DNA of 64,000 nucleotides from positions 3,658,001-3,722,000 of the forward strand of contig NZ_CP043474.1 in the NCBI RefSeq assembly GCF_008329645.1. The letters run 5' to 3'. Positions 52,219 to 60,968 of this stretch are shown here, one piece after another. Each line of letters starts with the position of its first letter. The first letter of the stretch is position 1. Both the position numbers and the translations under genes were made by a program. This stretch comes from Mycolicibacterium grossiae. GTDB taxonomy: Bacteria > Actinomycetota > Actinomycetes > Mycobacteriales > Mycobacteriaceae. Below the pieces are notes generated by a model. That model worked only from the letters and a program-made list of their open reading frames with translations. It was not told the DNA's origin and ran no database searches.

Positions 52219-53714
52219 TGCGGCACTTCCTTTCCTTCGGGGGTTCGTCGAGCGAGGGTGTGCGAGATGGGGGCCACCGCGTCGCCGAGCTGCCGCCACG
52301 TCGCGTAGGCGTCGTCGTAGACGGCGCGGCGGTCCGGGTCGGGTGTCACGGGAGGGTCGAGGGCGACGAAGCGGGCGGCGTCCGACCAGTCGTCGAGGGC
52401 GCCGACGCCGATCGCGGCGATCACCGCGGCGCCCAGCGACGCGCCGGGATGGCCACGGACGGGCCGCATCTCGAGACCCAGCACGTCGGCGTGGATCTGC
52501 TTCCACAGGGTCGACTTCGACCCGCCGTTGGTGATCATCACCCGGCTCGGCGGAATGCCGATCTCGGCGAACACGTCGACGTGGTGGCGGAAGCCGAAGG
52601 CGATGGCCTCGAGCACCGACCGGTACACGTCGGCGCGCGTGTGGCCGAGGTGCAGGCCTGCGAACGTGCCTCGCAGGTCGGGATCGTGCAGCGGGCTCTT
52701 CTCGCCGAGGAAGTACGGCAGGCACAACACCTCCGCCGGCGCGGCCACGGCGGCCTCGGCGTCGAGCGCCAGCAGATCGGTGCCGCCAACGAGCGACTGG
52801 AACCACCGGATCAGGCTGCCGCTGGTGGCCATGCAGCCGTTGGGCAGCCAGTGACCCGGCACCGGGTGGGCGTCGAGGTAGAGCCGCTCGTCGACCACCT
52901 GGGTGTCGCTCGCGACCAGGATGTCGCCTGCGCCACCGAGTTTCACCAGCGCGTCGCCCGGGGAGTTGACGCCCGCCGCGTAGGCCGACAGCACGTGGTC
53001 GGCGCCACCCACGACGAGCGCGGTGCCGGCCCGCAGGCCGGTGGCATCGGCCGCCGCGGCGCTCAGCGTGCCGACGACGCTGCCCGGCCGGTGCACCGCG
53101 GGCAGCGTCGCGGCGTCCAGGCCGGCGGCCGCCAGCACGGGATCCGCGAGCGCGCCGTCGATGGTGAACAGGCCCGACTCCAGCGCCCAGTTCTGCTCGA
53201 CGTGCACCTCGGCGCCCAGCGCGGTCAGCACCCAGTCGTAGGAACCCACCCAGTGCGCCGTGCGCTCGTAGACGTGCGGTTCGTGCTCGCGCAACCACGC
53301 CGTGGTCGGCGCCACCGACTGCTGGGTGAGCGCCGAGCCGGTCAGCGCCACCAGGTCCACGCCGGCCAGTTCGGCGGCCAGACGGCGGACCTCGGCGGTG
53401 GCGCGGGCGTCGTTCTGCAGCAGGGCGCGCCGAAGCGGCCGTCCCGAGGCGTCGAGGGGCAGGACCGCGGGCACCATGCCGGACACCGCGATGGCGACGA
53501 CGTCGTCGGCGTCGATTCCGCTGGCGCGCAGCACCTCCCGGATCGAGTCGACCACGTTGGCGTGCCACTGCGCCGGGTCGGCTTCGGCCGCACCCGGCAG
53601 CGGGGAGTGCAGCGTCGCCTCCCGACCCGCCTGCGCGACGATGCCCGCCGACGTGTCCAGCAGGATCGTCTTGGTTCCGGTGGTGCCGATGTCGACGCCG
53701 ATGGTGTGGGTCAT
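52215..53714 (-). CDS. FGGY family carbohydrate kinase (xylulokinase-like)
   Basis: 499 residues. The phosphate-binding loop IGVDIGTTGTKTILLD opens the protein. WHANVVDSIREVL, AIAVSGMVPAVLPLD, QNDARATAEVRRLA, GSYDWVLTAL and the C-terminal ITNGGSKSTLWKQIHADVLGLEM with GASLGAAVIAA are standard FGGY features. It resembles xylulokinase and other ketose kinases, consistent with phosphorylating the SDR's ketose product. The ATG overlaps the DeoR regulator's stop by 4 nt and its own end overlaps the binding-protein start. Confidence 0.9.
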   Translation of the reverse strand: MTHTIGVDIGTTGTKTILLDTSAGIVAQAGREATLHSPLPGAAEADPAQWHANVVDSIREVLRASGIDADDVVAIAVSGMVPAVLPLDASGRPLRRALLQNDARATAEVRRLAAELAGVDLVALTGSALTQQSVAPTTAWLREHEPHVYERTAHWVGSYDWVLTALGAEVHVEQNWALESGLFTIDGALADPVLAAAGLDAATLPAVHRPGSVVGTLSAAAADATGLRAGTALVVGGADHVLSAYAAGVNSPGDALVKLGGAGDILVASDTQVVDERLYLDAHPVPGHWLPNGCMATSGSLIRWFQSLVGGTDLLALDAEAAVAAPAEVLCLPYFLGEKSPLHDPDLRGTFAGLHLGHTRADVYRSVLEAIAFGFRHHVDVFAEIGIPPSRVMITNGGSKSTLWKQIHADVLGLEMRPVRGHPGASLGAAVIAAIGVGALDDWSDAARFVALDPPVTPDPDRRAVYDDAYATWRQLGDAVAPISHTLARRTPEGKEVPQ

Positions 53715-54565
53715 CGCGCCTCGCCCAGGTGGGCGTCCCGGGCGCCGGCCACGGTCACCACGTCGACGCCGTGGGTCCTCGCGGCGGCGAGCGCCGGGTG
53801 GTCGGCCGGCGCGTCGGTGACGATCACGTCGACGTCGGCCAGCGCGGCGATGTTCACGAAGGTGACGCGGCCGAGCTTGCTCTCGTCGGCCGCCACGATG
53901 ACGCGGTCGGCGCGCCGGCTCGCCGCGCGCTTCACCCCGCTCTCGGCCTGGTGATAGTCGGACACGCCACGCTCGGCGTCGACGCCCGCGACGCCCATGA
54001 CGAAGGTGTCGCAGTTGTAGCCGGCCAGGGCGTCCTCGGCGGAGGGGCCGATCAGGCTGAGTTCCCCGGGACGCAGCTGGCCGCCGGTCAACACCACCGT
54101 GGTGTCGGGTTCGTCGACGAGTTCGAGCGCGGCGAGCAGGCTCGGCGTCACCACCGTGAGTGCCAGTTCGCGGCCCTTGAGCGAGCGCGCCACCGCCAGT
54201 GCCGTGCTGCCCGAGTCGAGGATCAGGGTCTCCGACGGTCCGATCAGGTCCGCCACCGCGTCGGCGATGTGCCGCTTCTCCTCGGCCGCGTCGGCGACGC
54301 GGGTGGCGAAGGAGGGTTCGGCGTCCTTGCCCTGCAGGGCGATGGCGCCGCCGACGATACGACGGACCACGCCACGGGTCTCCAGCGCCTCGACGTCGCG
54401 TCGGATCGTCATCTCCGAGACGTCGAACTCGGCGGCGAGTTCGGCGAAGCCGACCTCCCGTGCCGCCCGCACGCGGTGTGCGATGCGGTCCCGGCGGGCC
54501 TTGGCGTCCAGCGGTCCGTCCCCTTCGCTTGCTGTGGAAAATTCACAGGATGGCTGTCGAAACAC
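53711..54565 (-). CDS. DeoR/GlpR family transcriptional regulator
   Basis: About 284 residues as read. HTH at ARRDRIAHRVRAAREVGFAELAAEFDVSEMTIRRDVEALETRGVVRRIVGGA. The sugar-phosphate sensor domain has LILDSGSTALAVARSL, LTGGQLRPGELSLIGPSAEDAL and VIVAADESKLGRVTF. Such proteins release DNA on binding a phosphorylated intermediate. It is the first gene of the operon. The GTG at 54565 gives an unusual 20-residue head; a CTG at about residue 19, after GAAGGGGAC, would match the family start better, so the true start is uncertain. TGTGRAA motifs lie upstream. Confidence 0.9.
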   Translation of the reverse strand: MFRQPSCEFSTASEGDGPLDAKARRDRIAHRVRAAREVGFAELAAEFDVSEMTIRRDVEALETRGVVRRIVGGAIALQGKDAEPSFATRVADAAEEKRHIADAVADLIGPSETLILDSGSTALAVARSLKGRELALTVVTPSLLAALELVDEPDTTVVLTGGQLRPGELSLIGPSAEDALAGYNCDTFVMGVAGVDAERGVSDYHQAESGVKRAASRRADRVIVAADESKLGRVTFVNIAALADVDVIVTDAPADHPALAAARTHGVDVVTVAGARDAHLGEAR

Positions 54566-54643
54566 GGACGAAACATGCGATCCGTGCCGTCTCGGCAGCT
54601 GAGTGGTGTGAATCTATAACAGGTTTGTGTGGAATGCCCACAC
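54533..54643. promoter_or_regulatory. Promoter and repeated TGTGRAA motifs of the DeoR-kinase-ABC operon
   Basis: TGTGGAAAATTCACA (54533-54547) and GTGTGG-N5-CCACAC (54627-54643) are inverted repeats. TGTGGAA or TGTGAAT occurs three times (54533, about 54608, 54629). A minus-strand TGTTATAGATT (around 54620-54610) holds a strong -10-like element between them. They are likely DeoR sites. The remaining sequence to 54740 shows only the start region of the ATP-grasp gene. Confidence 0.5.
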
Positions 54644-54740
54644 TTCCGACGAAATTCGTCTCGATCGGGTCCGGCGTCGACGCCGCGCCGGGCGCGGATG
54701 CGCTCTGCGTCGGCGGAACCCGTGTGGTGGGATCAGCGCC

Positions 54741-57368
54741 ATGGCGACGGCGGTGGCGGGTGCGGCCCGTCCCCCTGGTGAGGACGTGCTCGCCGCCTAC
54801 CGCGCGGCGCGCGCCCAGCGCGGACTGTTCGACGTCCGCGACGCCGAGGCGGGTGGGTACGACGAGTTCGTCGACGAGGCTGGTGACGTCCGCCCGGCTT
54901 GGCGGGAGGTCGCCGACGGCGTCGCCGACCGCGGCCGTGCCGGACTGGACCGCCTGCGGTCGACCGTGCGCAACCTCGTCGACCAGGACGGCATCACCGG
55001 TGTGGGTCCGCACGGGTCGGTGGTCGGCGCCGAGGAACCGGCCGCCGCCCCCGGGCCGTGGCACCTCGACGCCCTCCCACTAGTGCTGTCGGCGGCCGAC
55101 TGGGACGCGCTCGAGGCCGGGCTGGTGCAGCGTTCGCGCATCCTCGACGCCGTCCTCACCGACGTCTACGGTGCGCGCCGCTGCCTCACCAGCGGTGTGC
55201 TGCCACCGCAACTACTGTTCGCCCACCCCGGCTACGTGCGCGCCGCGCAGCACATCGCCATCCCCGGACGGCGCCAGCTGTTCCTGCATGCCTGCGACGT
55301 GAGTCGCCGAGCCGACGGCGAATTCGTCGTCAACGCGGACTGGACGCAGGCGCCCTCCGGCGCGGGCTACGCGCTCGCCGACCGCCGGGTCGTCGCACAC
55401 GCCGTGCCGGATCTCTACGAGCGCATCGCGCCGCGCCCGGCGTCGCCGTGGGCGCAGACCTTGCGGCTGGCGCTCATCGACGCCGCGCCGGAATCGGCGG
55501 TCGAACCCGTCGTCGTGGTGCTGAGCCCCGGCATCCACTCCGAGACGGCGTTCGATCAGGCCTATCTCGCCGGCCTGCTCGGCTTCCCATTGGTCGAGAG
55601 CGCCGATCTGGTGGTGCGCGACGGGACGCTGTGGATGCGCTCGCTCGGCACCCTGAAGCGCGTCGACGTCGTCCTGCGCCGCGTCGACGCCGATTACGTC
55701 GACCCGCTGGACCTGCGAGCCGACTCGCGCCTGGGCGTGGTGGGACTGGTCGAGGTGCTGCGCCGCGGCAAGGTGACCGTCGTCAACACCCTCGGCAGCG
55801 GAATCCTGGAAAGCCCGGGACTGCAACGGTTCCTACCGGAACTGGGGCAGCTGCTCCTCGGCGAGACGCCGGCGTTGCCGACCGCGCCGTCCTACTGGGG
55901 CGGCATCGACGTCGAGCGCTCTCACCTGCTCGCCCACCTCGCCACGCTCGTCGTCCGACCCGTCGACGGCGGCCAGGCGGTGGTCGGTCCGCTGGCCACG
56001 GCGGCTCGACTCGAGACGCTGGCCGCCCGGATCGCCGCGGCGCCGTGGCGGTGGGTGGGCCACGAGCTGCCGGAATTCTCCTCGGCGCCCACGGACGTCC
56101 ATGGCGGCGTCTCGGCGGGCCGGGTCGGCATGCGCCTGTTCTCGGTCGCGCAGCGCGGGGGATACGCGCCGATGATCGGCGGCTTGGGCTACCTGCTGGC
56201 ACCCGGCCGCGCGGCCTACCGGTTGAACACCGTGGCGGCCAAGGACGTCTGGGTGCGCACGCCCGAGCGCGTGACCACCGAGCGTCCGACGGTGGCCGCC
56301 GACCTGCCCGTGATGACGCCGGCGCCCACCCGGGCGGTCAGCTCGCCGCGCGTGCTGTCGGACATGTTCTGGCTCGGCCGCTACGCCGAGCGCGCAGAGG
56401 CCATGGCCCGGCTGCTGACCGTGACGCGCGAGCGCTACCACGAGTTCCGCTATCGGCGCGAAATGCCGGGCAGCGCCTGCGTTCCCGTCCTGCTGGCCAC
56501 CCTCGGGGAGATCACCGGGACCGACACCGACGGTGACGACGCCGAACGGGTCGCCACCGCGCCGACCACGCTCTGGTCGCTCACCGCCGACCGCCACCGC
56601 CCCGGTGCGCTCGCCCAGTCGGTCGAACGGCTCGGCCGCGTGTCCCGAGCCGTCCGCGACCAGATGTCGAACGACACGTGGATGGTGCTCGCGGCGGTCG
56701 AGCGAGCCGTCCTGCCCCCGAGCGCCGAGCCGCCCGATTCGCAGGCCGAAGGTGAGTCGTACCTCGCTGCGGCACACAGCCAGACGCTGGCCGGCATGCT
56801 GGCGCTGTCCGGCGTGGCGGCCGAGTCGATGGTGCAGGACGTCGGCTGGACGGTGATGGACGCCGGAAAGCGCATTGAGCGCAGCATCTGGCTCACCGCC
56901 CTGCTCAGCCGGACGCTGGGCGCCGTCCGCCCGCCGGCCGCCGAACTGACCATCACCGAATCCACGCTCGTGGCTTGCGAATCCGCGATCAGCTACCGCC
57001 GCCGGAACCCGGGCTCGGTGAGCGTGGCCGCCGTCGCGGACCTGCTGCTGTTCGACGCAGAGAACCCGCGATCGCTGACCTACCAGTTCGACCGCATCCG
57101 CGCCGATTTGCGGGCGCTGCCGTCCTCGACCGGGTCGACCCGACCGGAGCGGCTCGTCGACGACCTCGCGGTCCGGTTGCGGCGCACCGACCCTCGCGAC
57201 CTGGAGGACGTCGGACCCGACGGCGCGCGCACCGAACTCGTCGGCCTGCTCGACGGTCTCCAGGCCGACCTGCGGGCACTGTCGAAGGTCATCACTGATA
57301 CCCACCTGTCACTGCCGGGCGACATGCAACCGCTGTGGGGGCCCGAGGAGCGGAGGTTGCTGCCATGA
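54741..57368 (+). CDS. Circularly permuted ATP-grasp fused to alpha-E domain (DUF404/407-DUF403)
   Basis: 875 residues. The first roughly 500 form the circularly permuted ATP-grasp: VGPHGSVVGAEEPAAAPGPWHLDALPLVLSAADW, DVYGARRCLTSGVLPPQLLFAHPGYVR, VVLSPGIHSETAFDQAYLA, GKVTVVNTLGSGILESPGLQRFLPEL, RHxGG-type end GGYAPMIGGLGYLLAPG. From about 525 comes the alpha-helical alpha-E domain: LSDMFWLGRYAERAEAMARLL, TWMVLAAVERAV, DAGKRIERSIWLTALLSRTL. Comparative genomics predicts a peptide ligase, acting with a transglutaminase-like protease; here that gene overlaps by 4 nt. The ATG follows a weak GGGATC ribosome-binding site. Confidence 0.9.
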   Translation: MATAVAGAARPPGEDVLAAYRAARAQRGLFDVRDAEAGGYDEFVDEAGDVRPAWREVADGVADRGRAGLDRLRSTVRNLVDQDGITGVGPHGSVVGAEEPAAAPGPWHLDALPLVLSAADWDALEAGLVQRSRILDAVLTDVYGARRCLTSGVLPPQLLFAHPGYVRAAQHIAIPGRRQLFLHACDVSRRADGEFVVNADWTQAPSGAGYALADRRVVAHAVPDLYERIAPRPASPWAQTLRLALIDAAPESAVEPVVVVLSPGIHSETAFDQAYLAGLLGFPLVESADLVVRDGTLWMRSLGTLKRVDVVLRRVDADYVDPLDLRADSRLGVVGLVEVLRRGKVTVVNTLGSGILESPGLQRFLPELGQLLLGETPALPTAPSYWGGIDVERSHLLAHLATLVVRPVDGGQAVVGPLATAARLETLAARIAAAPWRWVGHELPEFSSAPTDVHGGVSAGRVGMRLFSVAQRGGYAPMIGGLGYLLAPGRAAYRLNTVAAKDVWVRTPERVTTERPTVAADLPVMTPAPTRAVSSPRVLSDMFWLGRYAERAEAMARLLTVTRERYHEFRYRREMPGSACVPVLLATLGEITGTDTDGDDAERVATAPTTLWSLTADRHRPGALAQSVERLGRVSRAVRDQMSNDTWMVLAAVERAVLPPSAEPPDSQAEGESYLAAAHSQTLAGMLALSGVAAESMVQDVGWTVMDAGKRIERSIWLTALLSRTLGAVRPPAAELTITESTLVACESAISYRRRNPGSVSVAAVADLLLFDAENPRSLTYQFDRIRADLRALPSSTGSTRPERLVDDLAVRLRRTDPRDLEDVGPDGARTELVGLLDGLQADLRALSKVITDTHLSLPGDMQPLWGPEERRLLP

Positions 57369-58276
57369 GCGCACCACCGGAGTCGCGGTGCTACGAGATC
57401 ACCCACCGCACCACCTACCGGTACTCCGGCGAGGTCACCAGTTCCTACGGCCGCGGCTTCCTGACGCCCCGGGACTCCGCGCGGCAGCGGTGCCGGTCGG
57501 CTCGGCTCACCGTCGACCCGACGCCGTCGGACAGCTCCACCAGCCGGGACGGCTACGGCAACCTCGGTTCCTACTTCCACGTCACCGAACCGCACACCCG
57601 GCTGACGGTGACCAGCCACTCGGTGGTCGAGGTCGATCCGCCGCCCGCGGAGCTGTACGCCGCCGGCTCGGCGCAGGCGCCGTGGGAGCTGGCGCGCCCG
57701 GTCGGACCGGACGGTGCACTGGCCACCGAGTTCACCCTCGACCTGCGGACGCCGGAGATCACCGACGCCTTGCGTGCCTACGCCGCACCCACATTCGTGC
57801 CGGGCCGGCCGCTGATCGACGTGCTGCACGACCTCAACGCGCGGATCCACGCGGACTTCGCCTACCGCTCGGGATCCACCACGGTGTCCACCCGGGTGGC
57901 CGAGGTCCTGGTGGCCCGCGAAGGCGTGTGCCAGGACTTCGCCCGGTTGGCGATCGCCTGCCTGCGGGCCCACGGGCTGGCGGCGAGCTACGTGTCGGGC
58001 TACCTGGCCACCGACCCGCCACCCGGGCGCGAGCGCATGGTGGGCGTCGACGCCACGCATGCCTGGGCGGCGGTGTGGACCCCGCAGGACCAGTGGCTGG
58101 GCCTCGATCCGACCAACGACCAGATGGTCGACGAGCGGTACGTCGTCGTCGGATACGGCCGCGACTACGCCGACGTCCCGCCGTTGCGCGGCATCATCTA
58201 CACCGACTCCGAACGCAGCGTCATCGAGGTCTCCGTCGACGTCGCGCCGTGCGACGCGCCACTCGGCACGCGCTGA
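57365..58276 (+). CDS. Transglutaminase-like protein
   Basis: 303 residues. N-terminal Bact_transglu_N domain (YEITHRTTYRYSGEVTSSYGRGFLTPRDS), then the papain-like core: Cys in REGVCQDFARLAIACLRAHGL, His in VDATHAWAAVW and Asp in LGLDPTNDQMV, a complete Cys-His-Asp triad. Members of this bacterial group are predicted cysteine peptidases or amidases paired with the ATP-grasp/alpha-E protein. ATG overlaps the upstream stop (ATGA). No signal peptide, so the chemistry would be cytoplasmic. Confidence 0.93.
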   Translation: MSAPPESRCYEITHRTTYRYSGEVTSSYGRGFLTPRDSARQRCRSARLTVDPTPSDSSTSRDGYGNLGSYFHVTEPHTRLTVTSHSVVEVDPPPAELYAAGSAQAPWELARPVGPDGALATEFTLDLRTPEITDALRAYAAPTFVPGRPLIDVLHDLNARIHADFAYRSGSTTVSTRVAEVLVAREGVCQDFARLAIACLRAHGLAASYVSGYLATDPPPGRERMVGVDATHAWAAVWTPQDQWLGLDPTNDQMVDERYVVVGYGRDYADVPPLRGIIYTDSERSVIEVSVDVAPCDAPLGTR

Positions 58277-58338
58277 CCGGTGCTGGTGACCAGCCGGTTT
58301 GACCACCGGTGCGGCGGTCGAGCAGCATTTCGAGAATC

Positions 58339-58644
58339 ATGACGCGAACAGCGATCGTCGGTGCGGCACTGGTCCCGTTGCTCGGAGCGCTGCTGGCCGG
58401 GTGCGGGTCGAGCACGATCAAACCGGATGCCACCGCGCAATTCCTGGTGGACACCATCTCGGAGCAGACCAGCTTCACGCCCAAGGACGTCCGCTGCCCC
58501 GACGGCATCGAGGCCAAGACCGGGGTGACGTTCGACTGCACCTTCACCGGTCCGGAGAACGCACCGTACGTCGCGCACATGAAGATCGTGGGCGTCCAGG
58601 GCGAGATCGCGTCCTACGAATGGGACATGGAACCCGTCACGTAA
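58339..58644 (+). CDS. DUF4333 domain lipoprotein
   Basis: 101 residues. MTRTAIVGAALVPLLGALLAGCGSS is a lipoprotein signal with lipobox LAGC (Cys about 22). The remainder (TAQFLVDTISEQTSFTPKDVRCPDGIEAKTGVTFDCTFTGPENAPYVAHMKIVGVQGEIASYEW) is the DUF4333 fold with two cysteines, common in actinobacterial exported proteins. Function unknown. The ATG at 58339 is chosen over an upstream extension that spoils the signal peptide. The ribosome-binding site is weak. Same strand as the transglutaminase gene, 62 nt apart. Confidence 0.85.
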   Translation: MTRTAIVGAALVPLLGALLAGCGSSTIKPDATAQFLVDTISEQTSFTPKDVRCPDGIEAKTGVTFDCTFTGPENAPYVAHMKIVGVQGEIASYEWDMEPVT

Positions 58645-58695
58645 CGCTTCCGACGGTGCGGTGTGGCGCTGCCGGGAAACGCGCGCAAGCCTTCC

Positions 58696-58701
58696 TAGGA
58701 T
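58696..58701 (+). promoter_or_regulatory. -10 element of a leaderless DUF3097 mRNA
   Basis: TAGGAT ends 7 nt before GTG 58709 and there is no Shine-Dalgarno, so the transcript probably starts at the GTG. Confidence 0.55.
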
Positions 58702-58708
58702 CTCCCGG

Positions 58709-59554
58709 GTGAACGATCGATACGGCTCCGACGTGCTCGCCCGCGACCCGCACTCCGGGCGGCGGCCGAAGTCCAAGGAGCGCGCCGCGGAGATCGGGCT
58801 GGTGGTCGAGGACGCCCAGAGCGGTTTCGTCGGCGCCATCGTGAAGGTCGAGTACGGCGCGGCGATCCTGGAGGACCGCCACGGCAAGCGGAAGTCGTTC
58901 CCGCTCGGTCCCGGATACCTCGTCGACGGCAAGCCCGTCATCCTCAACCCGCCGCTGCGCCGCCCCGCGCCGTCCGGCCCGACCCGTACGGCGTCGGGGT
59001 CGGTCGCCGTGACGGGGATGCGTGCCCGCACCGCACTTGCCAGCCGGATCTACGTCGAGGGCCGCCACGACGCCGAACTCGTCGAACAGGTATGGGGCGA
59101 CGACCTGCGCGTCGAAGGCGTCGTCGTCGAATACCTCGGCGGCGTCGACGATCTCGTCGGCGTGGTCGCGGAGTTCCGGCCCGGCCCCGGCCGTCGGCTC
59201 GGCGTGCTGGTCGACCACCTGGTGCCGGGCTCCAAGGAGGCGCGCATCGCCGACGCCGTCGCCCGCGGTCCCGGCGGTGCCCACACCCTGGTGGTCGGGC
59301 ATCCCTACATCGACATCTGGCAGGCGGTGAAGCCCGCGCGCATCGGCGCCCCGGCGTGGCCGGTGGTGCCGCGCGGCACGGACTGGAAGCACGGCGTGTG
59401 CGCGGCATTCGGCTGGCCGCACCGCGATCAGGCGGACATCGCGCGGGCCTGGCAGCGCATCCGCGGGGCCGTGCGCACCTGGACCGACCTGGAACCCGAA
59501 CTCATCGGGCGCGTCGAGGAACTCATCGACTTCGTCACGGCGCCGCCGGACTGA
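58709..59554 (+). CDS. DUF3097 family protein
   Basis: 281 residues matching actinobacterial DUF3097 end to end. A basic head DPHSGRRPKSKERAAEIGLVVEDAQSGFVGAIVKVEYGAAILEDRHGKRKSFPL forms a small barrel-like domain. It is followed by a TOPRIM-like part: ASRIYVEGRHDAELVEQVWGDDLRVEGVVVEYLGGVDDL and RLGVLVDHLVPGSKEARIADAV. YVEGxxDxEL and the DHLVPGSKE segment recall the acidic residues of TOPRIM nucleases and primases. A nucleic-acid role is therefore plausible, not shown. rarA follows 64 nt downstream. Confidence 0.88.
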   Translation: MNDRYGSDVLARDPHSGRRPKSKERAAEIGLVVEDAQSGFVGAIVKVEYGAAILEDRHGKRKSFPLGPGYLVDGKPVILNPPLRRPAPSGPTRTASGSVAVTGMRARTALASRIYVEGRHDAELVEQVWGDDLRVEGVVVEYLGGVDDLVGVVAEFRPGPGRRLGVLVDHLVPGSKEARIADAVARGPGGAHTLVVGHPYIDIWQAVKPARIGAPAWPVVPRGTDWKHGVCAAFGWPHRDQADIARAWQRIRGAVRTWTDLEPELIGRVEELIDFVTAPPD

Positions 59555-59618
59555 CGCCGGGGTCTGGGCTCACGGGCTGCGCGGACCATCGCGCCCGTCG
59601 TCACCGGCGTGGTAAGCA

Positions 59619-60968
59619 GTGACCGTGTCCGACGGCCTGTTCGACGTCTCCGGCCCCGCCTCCGATCCCGTCGGCGGGACGGCTGCGGCGGGCGCGCTGA
59701 CGCCGCTCGCCGTGCGAATGCGCCCGGCGAGCCTCGACGAGGTCGTCGGCCAGGACCACCTGCTGGCGCCCGGATCGCCGCTGCGGCGGCTCGCGGAGGG
59801 CTCGGGTGCGGCGTCGGTCATCCTCTACGGCCCGCCGGGCACCGGCAAGACGACGCTGGCGTCGCTGATCTCCGGTGCCACCGGGCGTCGCTTCGAGGCG
59901 CTCTCGGCGCTGACCGCCGGCGTGAAGGAGGTTCGTGCGGTCGTCGAGCAGGCGCGCGTGGCGCTGCTGCGCGGCCAGCAGACCGTGCTCTTCATCGACG
60001 AGGTGCACCGCTTCTCGAAGACCCAGCAGGATGCGCTGCTCGCCGCCGTGGAGAACCGGGTGGTGCTGCTGGTGGCCGCCACGACCGAGAATCCGTCCTT
60101 CTCCGTCGTCGCGCCGCTGCTGTCGCGGTCGCTGATCCTGCAACTGCAGCCGCTGAACGCCGACGCGGTGCGCACCGTCGTCGACCGCGCCGTCGCCGAC
60201 CCCCGCGGTCTCGGCGGGGCGGTGACGGTCGACGCCGACGCGGTGGACCTCCTGGTGTCGTTGGCCGCGGGCGACGCGCGGCGCGCGTTGACCGCGCTGG
60301 AGGTGGCAGCCGAGGCGGGCGACCACGTCACGGTCGAGGTCATCGAGCAGTCCCTGGACAAGGCGGCCGTGCGCTATGACCGCGACGGCGACCAACACTA
60401 CGACGTTATCAGCGCCTTCATCAAGTCGGTGCGCGGCAGCGACGTCGACGCCGCGCTGCACTACCTCGCCCGGATGTTGACCGCGGGGGAGGACCCGCGC
60501 TTCATCGCCCGGCGGCTGATGATCCTCGCCAGCGAGGACGTCGGGATGGCGGACCCGACGGCGCTGCCGACGGCCGTCGCCGCCGCCCAGACCGTCGCGC
60601 TGATCGGCATGCCGGAGGCGCAGCTGACGCTGGCTCACGCGACCGTGCACCTCGCCACCGCGCCGAAGTCGAACGCCGTCACCACGGCGCTGGCCGCCGC
60701 CATGGCCGACATCCGCGCGGGCAAGGCCGGCCTGGTGCCGCCGCACCTGCGCGACGGGCACTACTCCGGAGCGGCCGCGCTGGGCAACGCCCAGGGCTAC
60801 GTGTACCCACACGATGATCCGGGCGGCGTGGTGCCCCAGCAGTACGCGCCCGACGAGGTGGTGGGCACCGACTACTACCAGCCGACCACGCACGGCGCCG
60901 AGCGCGAGATCGGCGGGCGGCTCGACAAGCTCAGGGCGATCACGAGACGGAGGCGCAGCGGGAGATGA
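59619..60968 (+). CDS. rarA: Replication-associated recombination protein A (MgsA/RarA)
   Basis: 449 residues, AAA+ ATPase of the clamp-loader-like RarA family that acts at stalled forks. The N-terminal LFDVSGPA resembles a clamp-contact peptide. Walker A YGPPGTGKTTLASLI (about 69-83), Walker B TVLFIDEVHRFSKTQQDALL, sensor 1 GATTENPSFSV-like AATTENPSFSV, arginine region SRSLIL, then helical lid and tetramerisation domain with LTAGEDPRFIARRLMILASEDVGMADP. GTG 59619 or 59625. Its stop overlaps the next gene by 4 nt. Confidence 0.95.
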   Translation: MTVSDGLFDVSGPASDPVGGTAAAGALTPLAVRMRPASLDEVVGQDHLLAPGSPLRRLAEGSGAASVILYGPPGTGKTTLASLISGATGRRFEALSALTAGVKEVRAVVEQARVALLRGQQTVLFIDEVHRFSKTQQDALLAAVENRVVLLVAATTENPSFSVVAPLLSRSLILQLQPLNADAVRTVVDRAVADPRGLGGAVTVDADAVDLLVSLAAGDARRALTALEVAAEAGDHVTVEVIEQSLDKAAVRYDRDGDQHYDVISAFIKSVRGSDVDAALHYLARMLTAGEDPRFIARRLMILASEDVGMADPTALPTAVAAAQTVALIGMPEAQLTLAHATVHLATAPKSNAVTTALAAAMADIRAGKAGLVPPHLRDGHYSGAAALGNAQGYVYPHDDPGGVVPQQYAPDEVVGTDYYQPTTHGAEREIGGRLDKLRAITRRRRSGR

